A stretch of 64,000 nt of DNA, taken from the NCBI GenBank assembly GCA_013397075.1, contig VWZS01000547.1, positions 895,890-959,889 on the forward strand, read 5' to 3'. The position numbers and the translations under genes were made by a program. Below are positions 1 through 12,132 of this stretch, in pieces. The stretch is from Rhabdornis inornatus. Lineage: Eukaryota; Chordata; Aves; Passeriformes; Rhabdornithidae. The notes below the pieces were generated by a model that did not search any database, was not told the DNA's origin, and was given only the letters and a program-made list of their open reading frames with translations. Numbering within the stretch: the stretch's first letter is position 1; each line of letters opens with the position of its first letter.

Positions 1-3000
1 AGAATTATAAACATGATCTCATCTCCAAGCAATACACAAGTTTATACTGCAATTACAAAGAGTTGGTGAACAGAAATCAACAACTTCTGATAAAGTTGCA
101 AGCTCTTAACAATCGATTATGTCAATTATAAGAGAATGGAAAACATCATTGGTCTTAGCTAACCTAACACAGCCACTCATGCATGTAGTGAAAATGAGCT
201 AATTTTCACCCAAAAAATTCCCTCAAAAAGATCAATTTTAATTATCGTGTTGCAACATGGAGCAAAGATGCAGAAGATCAAATATAAGAGAAGGTGAAAT
301 TGGTTATTTCATCATCCCAAAGCAAAATGTGCAACAGTGTTTTTTCTCAATACATATGAACCCAAAGCACAGTCAAGCACAGCAAAAGCATTTGCATGCC
401 ATGGCTACTTAGACTGCACAGAGAGAAGAAAAAGTCAATAATGTAACACGTAAAATAATTGGTATGGAGAAGTAAAGAGCCCAAGAGACAATACAAAGTA
501 CAAGAAAACGTAAAAAGCCAATATTAGCTGAGCTCTTTCAGGGGCAAGCAGGAAGAAAATCCTAAATTGTTTAATTGGTCAATTAAACTTGACAGATTAG
601 AAATTAATTGGTAATGCTTTCTAGAAAAAACTTTTCAAGTTGCAGTATTATGGCCATCTCTGGCTGACAGTGTGGCTGAAAGACCTCTGCAATGTTCTGT
701 GCTTCAAATCTGCCTTAGAGCTGGCTGGAATTACCTGCTGAAGGGATCTAAGAACTGTTAGTGTACCCTATGAACAACATTCAGAAGGGTGATCAATGGC
801 ATTCAGCTAATTTATTTGAGCAAACATGACTAAAGATGACAGAGCATAATTGCTCTCTTTATCCTTGTTGGTGTTTTTTTTGGTTTTGTTTAGGTTTGTG
901 GAGGAGCTTCAGCTTTAACATTTCACCAAGTTCAAGCACGCAAAAATGAGGGAAGTTAAAATCACAATATCTATAAAACCCCACAAAAGCAGAATAATAA
1001 TTTTTCTGTCTTCTATTTCAACAACATATTTTCAAACTTTTCTTTCTGTGAGGATCAAAAGGTAAAAGAAACTGAGGTGATACCTAAATGAGCAAGAGCA
1101 GGCACTGAGGTCTCAGAAGAGCCCCAGACACAGTCCTGTGCAGTCAGCTGGCAGCGTGAGGCTGCTGTCCTCACACCACATACCCACTCACACAGTCACA
1201 AAGCCCAAGTTCACTCAGCAACACAGGGAAAAGAGGGGCGGTTATTTATCTTCTTCCCAGCCAAAACAACGAAATACAAACAGGCACTGCATAAACAGCA
1301 CCGTAGGAAGCAGTGTCAGGTTCTGTGTATCCTGGAGGAGAATCTATTTTAGAGCTGGCACTGCCACGCAGAGGGGCTGAAGTGAGCAGTGTGTTCCTGC
1401 TATTCCTTAGCATAAGCAAAGCAGCACACGTGGGGCACAGTTGCAAAGCTGGCTCTCAGCAAGGAAGCCTCTTAGAAGCAATAATGCCTATGATCAGGAG
1501 TCATTACTGTGCCTCACCGCCCCAGCACAGCATTATGTTATCTATCTGGGATGTCAGTTTTGATCTCCTCACTGTGGAGCAGGAGCTGGACTGGGTTCCT
1601 TGCTTCTGCAGCTCTGAAGCACTCAGGGTCTCAGAATAAGCTCCTTGAAATATTTCCTTCAAGGAGCAGTTGGGACCAGATATAATAGGTAGTATAAATG
1701 AAATAGCACACCATGCTGATAGAATAGCCTGTGCCAGCAGGGTATGATTTAGATGAATAAACACTGCTGTAAGAGTTGTCAAAGCATTATCAGCTATCTA
1801 GCATACTTGTGGCAAACATCTAGAGACAAAAATATGGCACTGAAATAGAATAAAAACTGGGTCATTGACACCAGTTGGCAATAAAATGTGTCCGTGGGGG
1901 AATCTGATTTGCAAGACAGCCACTTTGTGGTGCAAATACCAGTTCCTTCAGAGGGGGAGCACAATGCCATCCTTTAGAGAAGGAATTGGCATGGTTTTCC
2001 ACCCTGGAACTCTGCTCTGCTCCTTGCCACAATGACAGAGAGAAGTGAGTGAGTGAGCGAGCCACTCCTTCCCAAGCCATGCGAGACAATTCCAGGTACC
2101 CTATGGAAACCTCTCAGGGAAGTGCAGAACATTCAGGGCCAGGGGTGACACTGGCTGAGCTCACAGCACTGACCATGTCCCACCCACCCTGCAGACACCT
2201 GGCAGGCTGACTCCCAGCAGGTGCAGCTCGAGGCTCCAGAGCAGAGCTGTGGTTACATGATGAGCCAGCACAGCACAGAGAACTTGGGTTTGAACCTTTC
2301 TGCCCCCCTGACACCCTGCTGCAAGAGCAGCTGATGGACACCTGGACAGCAAGGAGGACACAGCACACAGTTTAATGTGGAATAAAACTGCATGAACAGC
2401 TAATGCAGCCCACACCCCCAGGAGATGGACAGGTCATGAATGGAATAGTAGGAGAGAAAGAGGAGACGAACCAAGGGAGAAAAGAAAGAAACTAGGGGGG
2501 CAAAACCACTGATACTAATAACTTACATAAAGGACAGAGCAGGAAAAAGAGCTAGTAAAAATCAGAAATACACCAGAAAACTGTAGTAACAATCTACTCA
2601 CCTGCAGGCTTATACAACACACTAAAGCACTTTAAATGTTTCCTACTCCCAACTTTCTTACCCAAATTAATAAGCACAACACAGTAATTGGTACACTAAA
2701 TCCCCCAAAATATCAGCAAAGGTTGTACATATCTCACTTCCCCAAAACAAAAAAGTTCAACATGGTAAATAATTTTGCAGTCCAGAGCATCACTAAGCCT
2801 TCATAAATTCTCAGATGAAGAGATGACCTCTGCAACATGACTAAAAAAGGCACAAACCTGGACAAATTCACACCAAGAAAAGAAAACATCAAACTTACAG
2901 GCCATTACATCCCAAAGAATATAAAACATCTCAAGGTATACAGGGCAGATGGAACAACAGACATAATATCTAATACATCAATTATTTTCCCACAGAACAT

Positions 3001-6000
3001 CAGGTTCAGTGGGTGACACCAGAGGAATTTAGGTAGTAACCAAGCTGAAATTTAGTTCTAACAGTGAAGTTAGAGGGAAAATACCTTATCATCTTCCCAG
3101 GCCAGAGACAACCCACACCTCTGCACTGCACATCTTCTAGAGGGCTTGAATAGCACTGCATCCCCTAATGCCATGCTGGCTGCTGATGCTCAACCCTTCA
3201 GACATGTGCAGATCACTCCTCCAAGTAAAGTGCCTTTTGCCTCAAGATCTCCCATCCAAACACACAATTTATCACACAACTTTTCAGCTTCTGAAGCCTG
3301 GTGAAGGGTCTGTCCAAAACAGAGGGACTGCACAATGATCTCAAGTTTTATGCTAAAGTAGAATTAAGTTTAAAGCAGCACATTTTTTATATACACAATA
3401 AAACACAGAGCATTACTGCAACCTCAGCCCTTACCACGCTGTGACAGTTACTTCCATTATTAGTATAATACACTTAGAATAGGGAACACTAGAGAAACAT
3501 TTACTTTACTATTACCTGCTCCCTTACACATGCCCAGCTAATGCCCATTTTATTTACACACACATCTCCTGCTGTCATCAACAGAAGTTGTGCAGGAAAG
3601 CCACAGGCAAAAACTGAACAAGTTTTCCTCAGAATTATCTATGTATAATACAATTACATCTGTATATGTACACAGGTAAAGGCTGATTTCATAAAATTAT
3701 TAAATGTCTTACTTAAAAATACTTTAATACACATAACTATTTAATGTAGCACTCCAAACCAGTTGACAAAATCATCAGACGTGTTACTTTCAGCATAACT
3801 TTGTGACATTTCCTAGATCCAACCTTCTAGGAAGAAGCCATTTACTATTGCCTTAAAGCATGCTCGATGCTATGCAACTCCCAAAGTCTACCAGCACTTA
3901 AATAACCCACTGCTGGTTGATTATTGATTTTGCATATGATCAGATGCACTTCCTCCTTCCTCAAAGTTAACAAACAGATGGATCCAAAGAGATGAAAACC
4001 AGAGATGCATAGAGAAGACTCAAAGTAACTTTCGACAGTATTTTATTACCTATTGATGATTTTATATTATTTCAGCTGAGTCACCCTGTCTTTAATCATT
4101 TGCTACCCTTTCATCCTGTCCCTCTTCTCCAGTTTCACAGCACCACAGAGTTAGCAATCCCTGCATATACAATCTGAGCACCTCTTGTTCCAGCACTTAC
4201 TCTGACAGAATACTGTGTTAAACTATTTTATCTACATAGATTAAAACTGGTCACTGGGAAAGACACTTTCTGGAAGTACAAGAGCGTGTCCAAGAGTACG
4301 TGAAGTACTTTTGAACATGAATTACAAGAGCACTCTGCACAAAATTGCAGACCTGTAATAAAACTGATGATTGGAATTTCGGTTTGCGGCAAAGGGGGAT
4401 CCTGGCAGTGGCTCCAGCTGGGCTGGGCTCACACCCCGGGTTGGAGTTGAGGATTCAAGGGAAGTTGCACACAACCAGTTTCTTTTTATTATTTCTATCT
4501 TTATTGGGGTTCAGGTGGCACTAGACCCAGCATGAGCTTCAGAGTGTGATTCTTTCAGACAAGGAGAAGGAACCTGGGACACTCAGAGAAAGCCTGGGAT
4601 GTGTCTCACCTCAGCAAGGATTCAGTCCTTCATGAAGGAGATTAAGTCACTTCTGGTAGTAATTCTACAGTTTAGTAATTAGTAATTCTACAATTGCCCT
4701 GCAGGTTTTTTCAGGTTCATACTGCAAAATTTTAAGATCCATTTTTAATGGTGTACATATGTTCATGGCTTCACATGTACATAAATCTGTGAGTAAGAAA
4801 ATTAAAAAAAACTTGCCTCTAACATCTTGTCCTTAACCACAACAGCATTCAATTGTGAATGACTGGCCAACTGATTTTTCTTCTTTCAAATACATGTCAT
4901 AAACAGCTTACTGAAAGGAAACTGAGTAAAACCTACCAAACAAATGCCCCTATGTCCCCACACCAATTCCACTTAAAACTCCTCTACTGGAAATCAACTA
5001 TTCTCAAAGCTAGCAGGAATTACAAAAAAAAAAAACATACTTTTTCTCCCTCGATAGTAAAGACCACATAGAGGTACAACGTTGACACAATGCTATTGAA
5101 GCTCTCTTTCATAATTAAAACTTATATTATTAAACCTACAGAGAGATGTACATGGCTGGACCCTCACAATGTTACAAAGCCCATGTTAAATCTGCCTGGG
5201 ATCCATCTGCACATATCTATTTATAAATTCTCCACAGTTTGCCAAGAGCCATGGCTAATGACACCCACCATAACAGATTTTAAACCTAGGTACCTGTAAT
5301 TAAATTGTGCAAGCAATATTTGTCTGTACATTTGTAAATCTGACTGATGAACAATGTGTTAAATGTCAGTGCAAATCCACAGATAAACACACTTCTTGGA
5401 AACCTGCCTTTTCATTGCACTGTTCTTGAGGGACAGCATCCACAGCTTTCAATGTAACATTGCAATTTAGAAAAAAAATCTTGTTAAAAACCGAACCATA
5501 CTAAAACTTTCTCAAACAGACCCTAAAGTCAAAAGGAAGGAAATCTAGTTCTTTATAAACAGCATGAGAGCTACTTCAAAATGTTCTGTCCATTCCTCTG
5601 TAAGAAAGGAAACCAGAATGCAAGGAAAGGATCCACAATAAAAAGAGCAAATAACTATACCATATTCCCTGAATATAACAGGTTAGTGGAATGGAAGTGT
5701 TATCCTGCAGTGAATGGAAATTCACTCCAAGGAGAAACTGAAGGGAAAAGGTGTCTGACAGGTAAAATACAAGTTGGATATTAGGAAGGCAAAAAGCAAA
5801 TAAGAGCAGATAGCAAAGGACACAAAGCCAAATAACAATAAGGCCTATTTGCATATCAGAAGCAGGAAACTTTGCAGGGAATCATTGGATTTGCTAGAGC
5901 TGGGATTGAATAGAGAACTTGAAGAAGATAAGGGCATTGCAGACAATCCAAACTACGTCTTTTCACCAGCCTTTGCTATGGAAAATGTTGGGAAAACACA

Positions 6001-7746
6001 TCCCTGACTTCTCTGATAAAGTGACTGACATTTCTTCAAACTGAAAAATCAAAATGGGGTGAGGAAACACAATCAATTGAAAGCAATAAATGATGAGGGA
6101 TGAGCTCCTGTCCCACTCCCACCGACGGGTCTTTTACCATTGATTTTAACACTGTCGGTATTTTACTTCAGGACTGAACAGAAACAGTTTCAAAACATGA
6201 AAAGGCTGAGCTGGCCATCACAGTGGATTGTTCAAGGTGCAGCAGTGGTCACAAAAACCAAGCAAAATCAGAGAACATAAAAGAACAAAAAAGGTACAGT
6301 AGGAAAGACTATCTTTTTAGTCAATATCCAATCTCTTCTGGAGTATCTATTCAGCTTAGGACTCCTGCTCTAAACCAATGACAGTGGTATTTGACAAGAG
6401 TTGGACAACAATCAAAAAGGATTATGGAAGCAAGTTTTAAAACCTGGAAAGAACCAGGAATTTAACTTAGCAAAGAGATGGATAAGAGGACACACAGTAG
6501 AGCTGCAAATAACACTATGAGATACCAGGAAATAGGATGCTCTTCGATTTAAACTTTCTCCCAGTACTGGAGAAAAGAGAAACTCAGGGCAATAAAATGT
6601 TACCAAGTTAAAAATAAAAAAGACCAAAACATTTTACTGCATAAACCACAAAAATGTATCATTAATCTTCAAGGATTTCTCTGTCATAATAGCAAGGAAT
6701 ATTCTTCAGTGCCTTTGCTCTTGCCTTCCTTTCTTGCTCAACCCATATAAAGAAATTAGTGGCATGGTAACAAAACATAAATTTGCAGTGCTCATTTAAG
6801 AGAATGTGCTTTCCTTTTCTTCTTGCCCTAATGCATGAAACCTTTTAGGCTGGATATGAGCCAGGAAGGAAGGGGAGGTAAGCTGAGGCATGGAGAATGG
6901 CTGAGGCAAGGATGAGGACAGCCAGGAGAGAAGTTTCAAGCACTGCCTGCTCTGTGCTCCATCCTGCACATGTAACACAGGGGGCTGGTTGATAGCTCAG
7001 AAATCTGCCAGCTCTTGGCACTGGATATATTGGGTCCCACTCTAGAATTAAGACAGAAACACTAAACTAGCAGTGTGTGAAATTTGTGACTTAAATTACA
7101 AGGTAGAGCCATTCAAGGAATCTCTTGCATAATTCATGACACTTCAGAACTTCACATATAAATCAAATAGACGGAAAGTCTATCATTTCTGCTCTGTTTA
7201 GCACAGATCCACACACAACTTGGGTAATGGCTGCACAAACAAGCTCTCTAGAAAATACAATATTGCAGACATGCTCTTCACAATACTAATTCACACACTA
7301 AATTTTGTACAGGATCATTCATGTAATACTTTTATTAAAACTACTTGTGTCGAAAACACAGAGGTCATAAAAATAATCAAATTAGTCTGGTTTGGGTTTT
7401 TTTGTTGCTTTCTTTGGCCCCACAAATGAATGCCTACAAACACTCATTTGCAATGTTTTTCCATATTGGACTTAATTAAAATTTATGCCGTGATTCATGG
7501 GCTGGCTATTAATCATTTTGTCTAACGCTGTTGAAAATGAAACTCCAGGTTCTAAAAAAGCTCCAACACTTACTAAGAAGCTCCAAAACCAGTGAAAACA
7601 CATTCTCCAGGTTCAACAGCAAACTCTGACAGACTTTCAACCTTAACACGGTGACTGAGCCTAACGCAAATGAAGTGTGTCGAGGAAAAAAATGTTACTG
7701 ATAAATACACACGAAACACAGAGCTTTAGAAAGAGCAGTAACCTTG
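1..7746 (-). other. RBFOX1: RBFOX1 intron downstream of the common exon
   Basis: No exon, RNA gene or clear transposon was recognised. The sequence is AT-rich with short open frames of no recognisable similarity. A GC-rich patch lies at about 4385-4450. A 13-bp direct repeat (TAGTAATTCTACA) flanks about 4661-4693. A good-looking donor (CTGCAG/GTGAGT, minus strand) at about 2594-2605 has no matching acceptor. A CATGCATG element, containing the RBFOX motif on both strands, is at about 179-186. Confidence 0.8.
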
Positions 7747-7752
7747 ACTTAC
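7747..7752 (-). other. RBFOX1: 5' splice site (donor) of the RBFOX1 common exon
   Basis: The minus strand reads GCCACA then GTAAGT, a full consensus donor directly after the Thr codon ending the exon. The known RBFOX1 protein continues with Gln-Thr-Asp-Asp from the next exon, which fits a phase-0 junction here. I did not find that next exon in positions 1-7746. Confidence 0.92.
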
Positions 7753-7995
7753 TGTGGCTGTGCCGGAGACAGTTTGTGCATTTGTGTCAGCTGCACTCTG
7801 TTCAGAGTGTGTCTGAGCAGGAGGGTACATGTTTAACGTGTGCTCTGGAACAGTGGTTTGGCCTGTGTAGTCTGGAGCTGGATGCGGATGTGGGGCTGTG
7901 TATTCTGCAGGGATACCGTTCTGAGGTGGAGCGAACTGGGCTGAGGCATAAGGCTGTGCCATTGTGTCAGGAGGTGCTGTAGCTTCCTGATTACC
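7753..7995 (-). CDS. RBFOX1: RBFOX1 common N-terminal coding exon (internal exon)
   Basis: The exon is 243 nt, 81 codons in phase 0. The minus-strand translation begins GNQEATAPPDT, then MAQPYASAQFAPPQNG, and ends TVSGTAT. It matches the N-terminal segment of vertebrate RBFOX1 nearly residue for residue; RBFOX2 and RBFOX3 diverge much more here. RBFOX proteins bind (U)GCAUG in pre-mRNA and control alternative splicing in neurons, heart and muscle. The segment is Pro/Gln/Ala/Thr-rich and probably disordered; the RNA-recognition motif is encoded by later exons, below position 1. The Met at 7962-7960 is a possible alternative start for transcripts lacking an upstream coding exon, giving 70 codons in this exon. 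Compared with the mammalian protein as I recall it, I see about six conservative changes (PDYTG for PEYTG, LNMYPP for LNLYPP, AADTN for PADTS, and changes near ATAPPDT). The open frame past 7753 runs only eight codons into the intron before a stop. Confidence 0.96.
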
Positions 7996-8049
7996 CTGTG
8001 AAAATCAAAGGGAAAAAAAAAACAAACAAACAATAAAAAAAGGAAGAAA
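7996..8049 (-). other. RBFOX1: 3' splice site and polypyrimidine tract of the RBFOX1 common exon
   Basis: On the minus strand a long T-rich run (about 8003-8049 on the plus strand as A-rich sequence) leads into TTTTCACAG at 7996. The AG is at 7997-7996 and the exon starts at 7995 with GGT (Gly). The tract is unusually long and nearly pure pyrimidine, which fits an exon that must accept many alternative upstream exons. Confidence 0.9.
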
Positions 8050-11000
8050 CGTGGCATAAGATAAAATAAGCGAAGGTCCTGCACCCGTAACGCAGAGAGC
8101 AATGAGAGCATCCTGGCCTGAAAAGGGCACAGTGGCTGTTTCTTGAGAAGAATATTTCTTATCTGCATTAAATGCATTTTGCTAACCCTATTAAATATTA
8201 TTATAATTAGACAAACAGATCTCCTGCTTGCTGGATAATTGTAGACTAGTCTTTAAAGTGGGAAAGGTCAGTGAAATCTGGCTGCACTAAGGATGCCTCA
8301 ACTCAGACAAGGAAGAGGGACACAGCCAGTTTATTCCAAAGGTTCTTGAGCTCAGGTAAGCTCAGCCCCCAGCCTGTGACCACTCTGACTGACCATTTAC
8401 AGAACACAATACAGGCAACCTACACATGGGGCAGGATTTGGGTGCACACTGTTAACAAACACTAAAAATATCGATGTGAAATAATGCCCTGAGATATTCA
8501 GAATACTTTGAGGTACTCTGCATTGAGCAATTGCATGGCACAAATGCAAAATAATAATGAGATCCAATCAAAATATTAAATATTTGAATCTAAAAGTGCA
8601 TCAGTTCAAAACCTTAAATAACATAAAAGAATAATTTTATGTCAAAAGAAATAGATTTAAGGACTTTCAAGGTTTTACATTTGAAGACAACAGTATTTCA
8701 TTTCTGTATCACAATCAACCTATAGCATTAATAACACTATCCTCATGTCTTTATAGAGAGATCCATATTTCCATTTGATATAATAAAGAATAGCCAAGCC
8801 TGTTAATTTATCAATTGGAAAGCTTCTGACTAAATGCTTTGCTCACACCAAAAAGCAATAATACTAGAGGAGGAAATGTACATGACAATCTTTCTGAACC
8901 TATATAAAAAATGTCCAAAATGGGATTTTGCCTGAGACAGCATTAGAAGCCATTAGTGCAGGGACTATCCCAACCCCAGATAAACTAATTAACAAAATAA
9001 AATTATCCCACTAAATAGCAAAGAATGTAAAAATGCACAGTTAAATTAAAATTTAATGACCTTTCAAACTACTCCATCATTCTCCCACCAACACATGTAC
9101 AAGCACCTGCCCAAGACTATTGCAGGGATTTTATTTGTACTCTTCAGTCCTTGATTTCCTAATTTAAAATAGGCTGGATGAATAAAAGACAGTCTTCTGC
9201 ACTTTGTACTTAAGGGCATTTCCAGCCAATTTCAACTAATTCAGACATCAGTTCTCTGACCTGAACTCATCCTAAACTCAAGAGCTTTTAAGAATTCACA
9301 CAGGAGTTAAGTCTTGGTACTTGACAGGCTTAAAAGAGAAAACTGAATTTTCCTTTGTGAAAGGCATTCAGTTTGTCCTAAAAAATTAGAACTTTATCTT
9401 ACAATCAAACTCTTCTCTAATTTTAATCCCATCCTTGCTGCTGATTTAGTGTATGGCCTTGAGCAAGTGGTTTCCATTGCTTCATTTGACCATCTTGAGC
9501 AGGAAACCAGTGTCATTTACTGAATTTACAGGGTTAAGTCACTAAGATTTGTTTGCATATCTACAACCTTAGCAAGATTAATGCAGCACTGAAACTGGCC
9601 CTGTTAAATTTCTGTGGAGGTTAAAAACTCTTGTAAATATGTACTTTTACCCTCTAATATTAAAATGGTCAAGTTCCTATCTTACTTCTTTTACCTAGTA
9701 TTTTCACTATTAAAAAAAAATAAAAATCCAGATGAAGCAAAATCCAGGAATGACTGGATTACACCAGAGGCATTCATTGTTAAAGAAGTACTTTTAAAAC
9801 TTGTGTGGGAGGCAGCCAGCCTTAAATTTTTTAATCACCTGTTTCAGGAGGGACTTGAGCAAGGGGTAAGAATGAACAAAAGCAAATCCAGATTCTGGCT
9901 ATATGAGCATTTTCACTGTGCTGGTTTTGAAATGCAGGAACTGGTTAGTGCTGGTCCTTAAGCTATTCCTTCCTGTCAGATGCTAACCATGGCATCAGAG
10001 TCAGCAGCTGTTGAAAAAGAGCAGCAATGGCCACGGAGGGACCAAGGGGTGACGTCCAGGTGCATTTCACCTGAAGGGTTTTGTACCACCTCCAGCCCTA
10101 AACCAGATGTTGCTGAGACCCCACTGTTTCTCATTAACCTTGACAGCAGTTCCATGAGGACCCTAATTAATATTCAAAGCATCCACACCTAGTGCTAATT
10201 AGGCTCATATTTAATTAAGAGGGTTGAACTTTTCTATTATTTTTACCAGCAACTCCTAACTTTTTAGATTTATCACAAAATGGCAAATTGTGCTGGCAAT
10301 TTCAGAATCTCCACAAAGCTGAGACTCTTCTACCTCTTCCATTAGACTTGTTCAGCTGAGGTCTGGCTCACTTATTTATAACTGAGACCCCACTAATAAG
10401 TAAACAACAAAGGGTCAGGTTTTTTGTTTGTTTGTTTTTTTCTACTAACTTGTACATATTCAGAGATTTACAGCCTTGCCATTAAAGAAACCAATCCCAC
10501 TATGCTTCCAGCAGAAAACTGACACACAAGATTATCAGTGCAGGCTCTGCAGGTTCATTTAATTGTTGGAAGACAGGGGACATTAAAGAAATTAAACTTG
10601 CACATTCTACTGCAGGCCCTAAGTTTAAAATGGTAGTGACAATAAATCTGAGATGTTCATTCTTTAAAATAGGTGACTACTAAAGCCTTTCCTAACCTTT
10701 AAAATTAGTGTGAATTTATTATTCATAAGTAATTCAACACACACAATATTACAATGTAATATAAAAGCATATATATTTAAACAAGTTCTTTACTATTTAC
10801 TTGGCTAATAATAGCCAAAGCTAGTTGTTCAAAATACTAATTTCTATCGAGAACAATGAAGTGTCAGCTATCACACGTTTGTATATATATGTGGTTGATG
10901 GAAATCCCAGACTACACAACAGATACACTTGAATAGGTTTTAAGGAACCAAAAATTCTTGAAATAGAATCACCTAAAATGCTCCCTTATTGTGCTCTTTA

Positions 11001-12034
11001 AAATACAGTGAACTGAAATGAATAAAAGAAATAATAAATTTTAATGCATTAAGTTGAAAATATTAAATAGCCCTAAAAGCAAGAGGAAATATTGATCCTA
11101 AATTAGCCTATGAACTCAGGTATTAGAGTAATTTCAAAGCTGTGTATGACAGTACACAGGCATGGCTTAATACCACCTGGGCAACAGAAGTTGTCCCTTC
11201 AGACTCTGTTTCAAGCATCTTTAAGATTAAATGACCCTTTAATGCTCACGTTGTGCATGGTTTTTTGAAAAAGTGGTTGTTGGCAACAGCAAGGAGAACA
11301 AAGGATGGCAGACAGTCAGGCTCTGCTAAATGTTCTGGCCCGAGTCTTAATGAAAACCACATTTCAACTGAAAAATATGCTTTACGTGGCAGTGTATAAA
11401 ATCAAATTTATTGCTTTCTGGTTAAATGTTGAACTCTAAAGAACCAAATAAATGGATTCTGACGGTGTAGGTAAGTGAAGGTTCTCCTATTTTATCCATA
11501 TTACCCCACTTGAAGAAAAGCTTAGAATTTAAACTGCTCCTATTTCAGATGCCTTTTCAGCATCTCCTGCTCTGAAAGGATTTAATAATTAAGAAATGTA
11601 TAAAAAGTGTCAAAACGTAATAGAAGAAGCTTGTTATGTTTGTACACAAAGGAGAGAGCACAGAAAACATTGCTTATGCAGTGTTCCTTTTCTAAAAAAT
11701 GCATTTGCAGTATAAAAATGTATTCAATGAAAACCTTTCTGCCTGCCTGCATTTTGAAGTCGAACTCACAGTTTATTGTTTGTTTTGCTCTATTTTGCGT
11801 TTGGTGCCTTTTGTTTCTTTGGCAAGAGATATTTCACGTTTAGAGAAAGCCTCCTGTACTGTAGTTAAATGAGCCAAACTGCATCGTATCCTTAGGGCAC
11901 AGAAACGAAGGAAAAAATGCAACATTTCTCTGTAAACCTGCTGGTTCTGAGGCTCGGTTACATCTATCAAACACATGATTCCCCCTGGCTTGCCCTCCTT
12001 CAGACTTAAGCAGCAAAACATGGGTTACAAGTCT
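8050..12034 (-). other. RBFOX1: RBFOX1 intron between alternative first exon and common exon
   Basis: About 4 kb of AT-rich intronic sequence without recognisable coding exons. It includes a T-rich microsatellite at 10419-10441. The plus-strand open frame at 9614-9961 (115 residues) is Lys/Phe/Leu-rich, has no recognisable domain and crosses a poly-A stretch; I regard it as chance. Confidence 0.75.
10419..10441. repeat. T-rich (TTTG)n simple repeat
   Basis: T runs with three TTTG units. Confidence 0.85.
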
Positions 12035-12042
12035 TGCATGCA
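12035..12042 (-). promoter_or_regulatory. UGCAUGCA, candidate RBFOX binding site downstream of the alternative donor
   Basis: TGCATGCA is its own reverse complement, so the sense transcript contains UGCAUG starting 79 nt after the donor at 12120. RBFOX proteins bind UGCAUG, and sites just downstream of an exon usually enhance its use. This fits autoregulation of the MVQQ exon but is inferred from motif and position only. Confidence 0.45.
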
Positions 12043-12114
12043 GTGGTGCAGCTGCTTGTAAGAACTGCCCTGGCTTGACTAGAAATCAAGAGTTTCAAGT
12101 GCAAATAAAAGTGA

Positions 12115-12120
12115 AAATAC
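12115..12120 (-). other. RBFOX1: 5' splice site of the alternative first exon
   Basis: CAG/GTATTT on the minus strand. It is a moderate donor: the exonic CAG is ideal, but the intronic +4 to +6 positions are weak (TTT rather than AGT). That suggests conditional use or a need for an enhancer such as the downstream UGCAUG. Confidence 0.7.
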
Positions 12121-12132
12121 CTGCTGTACCAT
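12121..12132 (-). CDS. RBFOX1: Probable RBFOX1 alternative first coding exon (MVQQ N terminus), coding part
   Basis: The minus strand reads GCAGCACC ATG GTA CAG CAG, then GTATTTTCAC. The four codons give MVQQ and stop exactly at a CAG/GT donor in phase 0, so splicing to the exon at 7995 gives MVQQ-GNQE. RBFOX paralogues have a similar N terminus (MVTQ-GNQE in RBFOX2), and I recall an RBFOX1 isoform with MVQQ before GNQE, so the position and phase support a real exon. The Kozak context (purine at -3, G at +4) is excellent. An in-frame TGA at 12210-12208 with no intervening in-frame ATG makes 12132 the start. The exon's 5' end is not determined; it probably runs into the GC-rich block beyond 12200. 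The protein would be 15 residues longer than one starting at the internal Met of the common exon. It could instead be a chance match of four residues, but phase, donor, Kozak and GC-rich context agree. Confidence 0.75.

Noticed and set aside
2590..2610. Strong minus-strand donor CTGCAG/GTGAGT
   Set aside because: No acceptable acceptor within a normal exon length and no RBFOX1 peptide upstream; decoy site.
5900..6200. Possible CR1 5' fragment
   Set aside because: Only scattered short matches; order and length do not support a LINE call.
1..7746. Next RBFOX1 exon (QTDD... leading to the RRM)
   Set aside because: Searched by eye on the minus strand for its expected start and for the RRM-proximal sequence; nothing matched, so it likely lies outside the window.
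9614..9961. 115-residue plus-strand frame
   Set aside because: No domain, low-complexity Lys/Asn run across poly-A, no codon signature; chance frame in intron.
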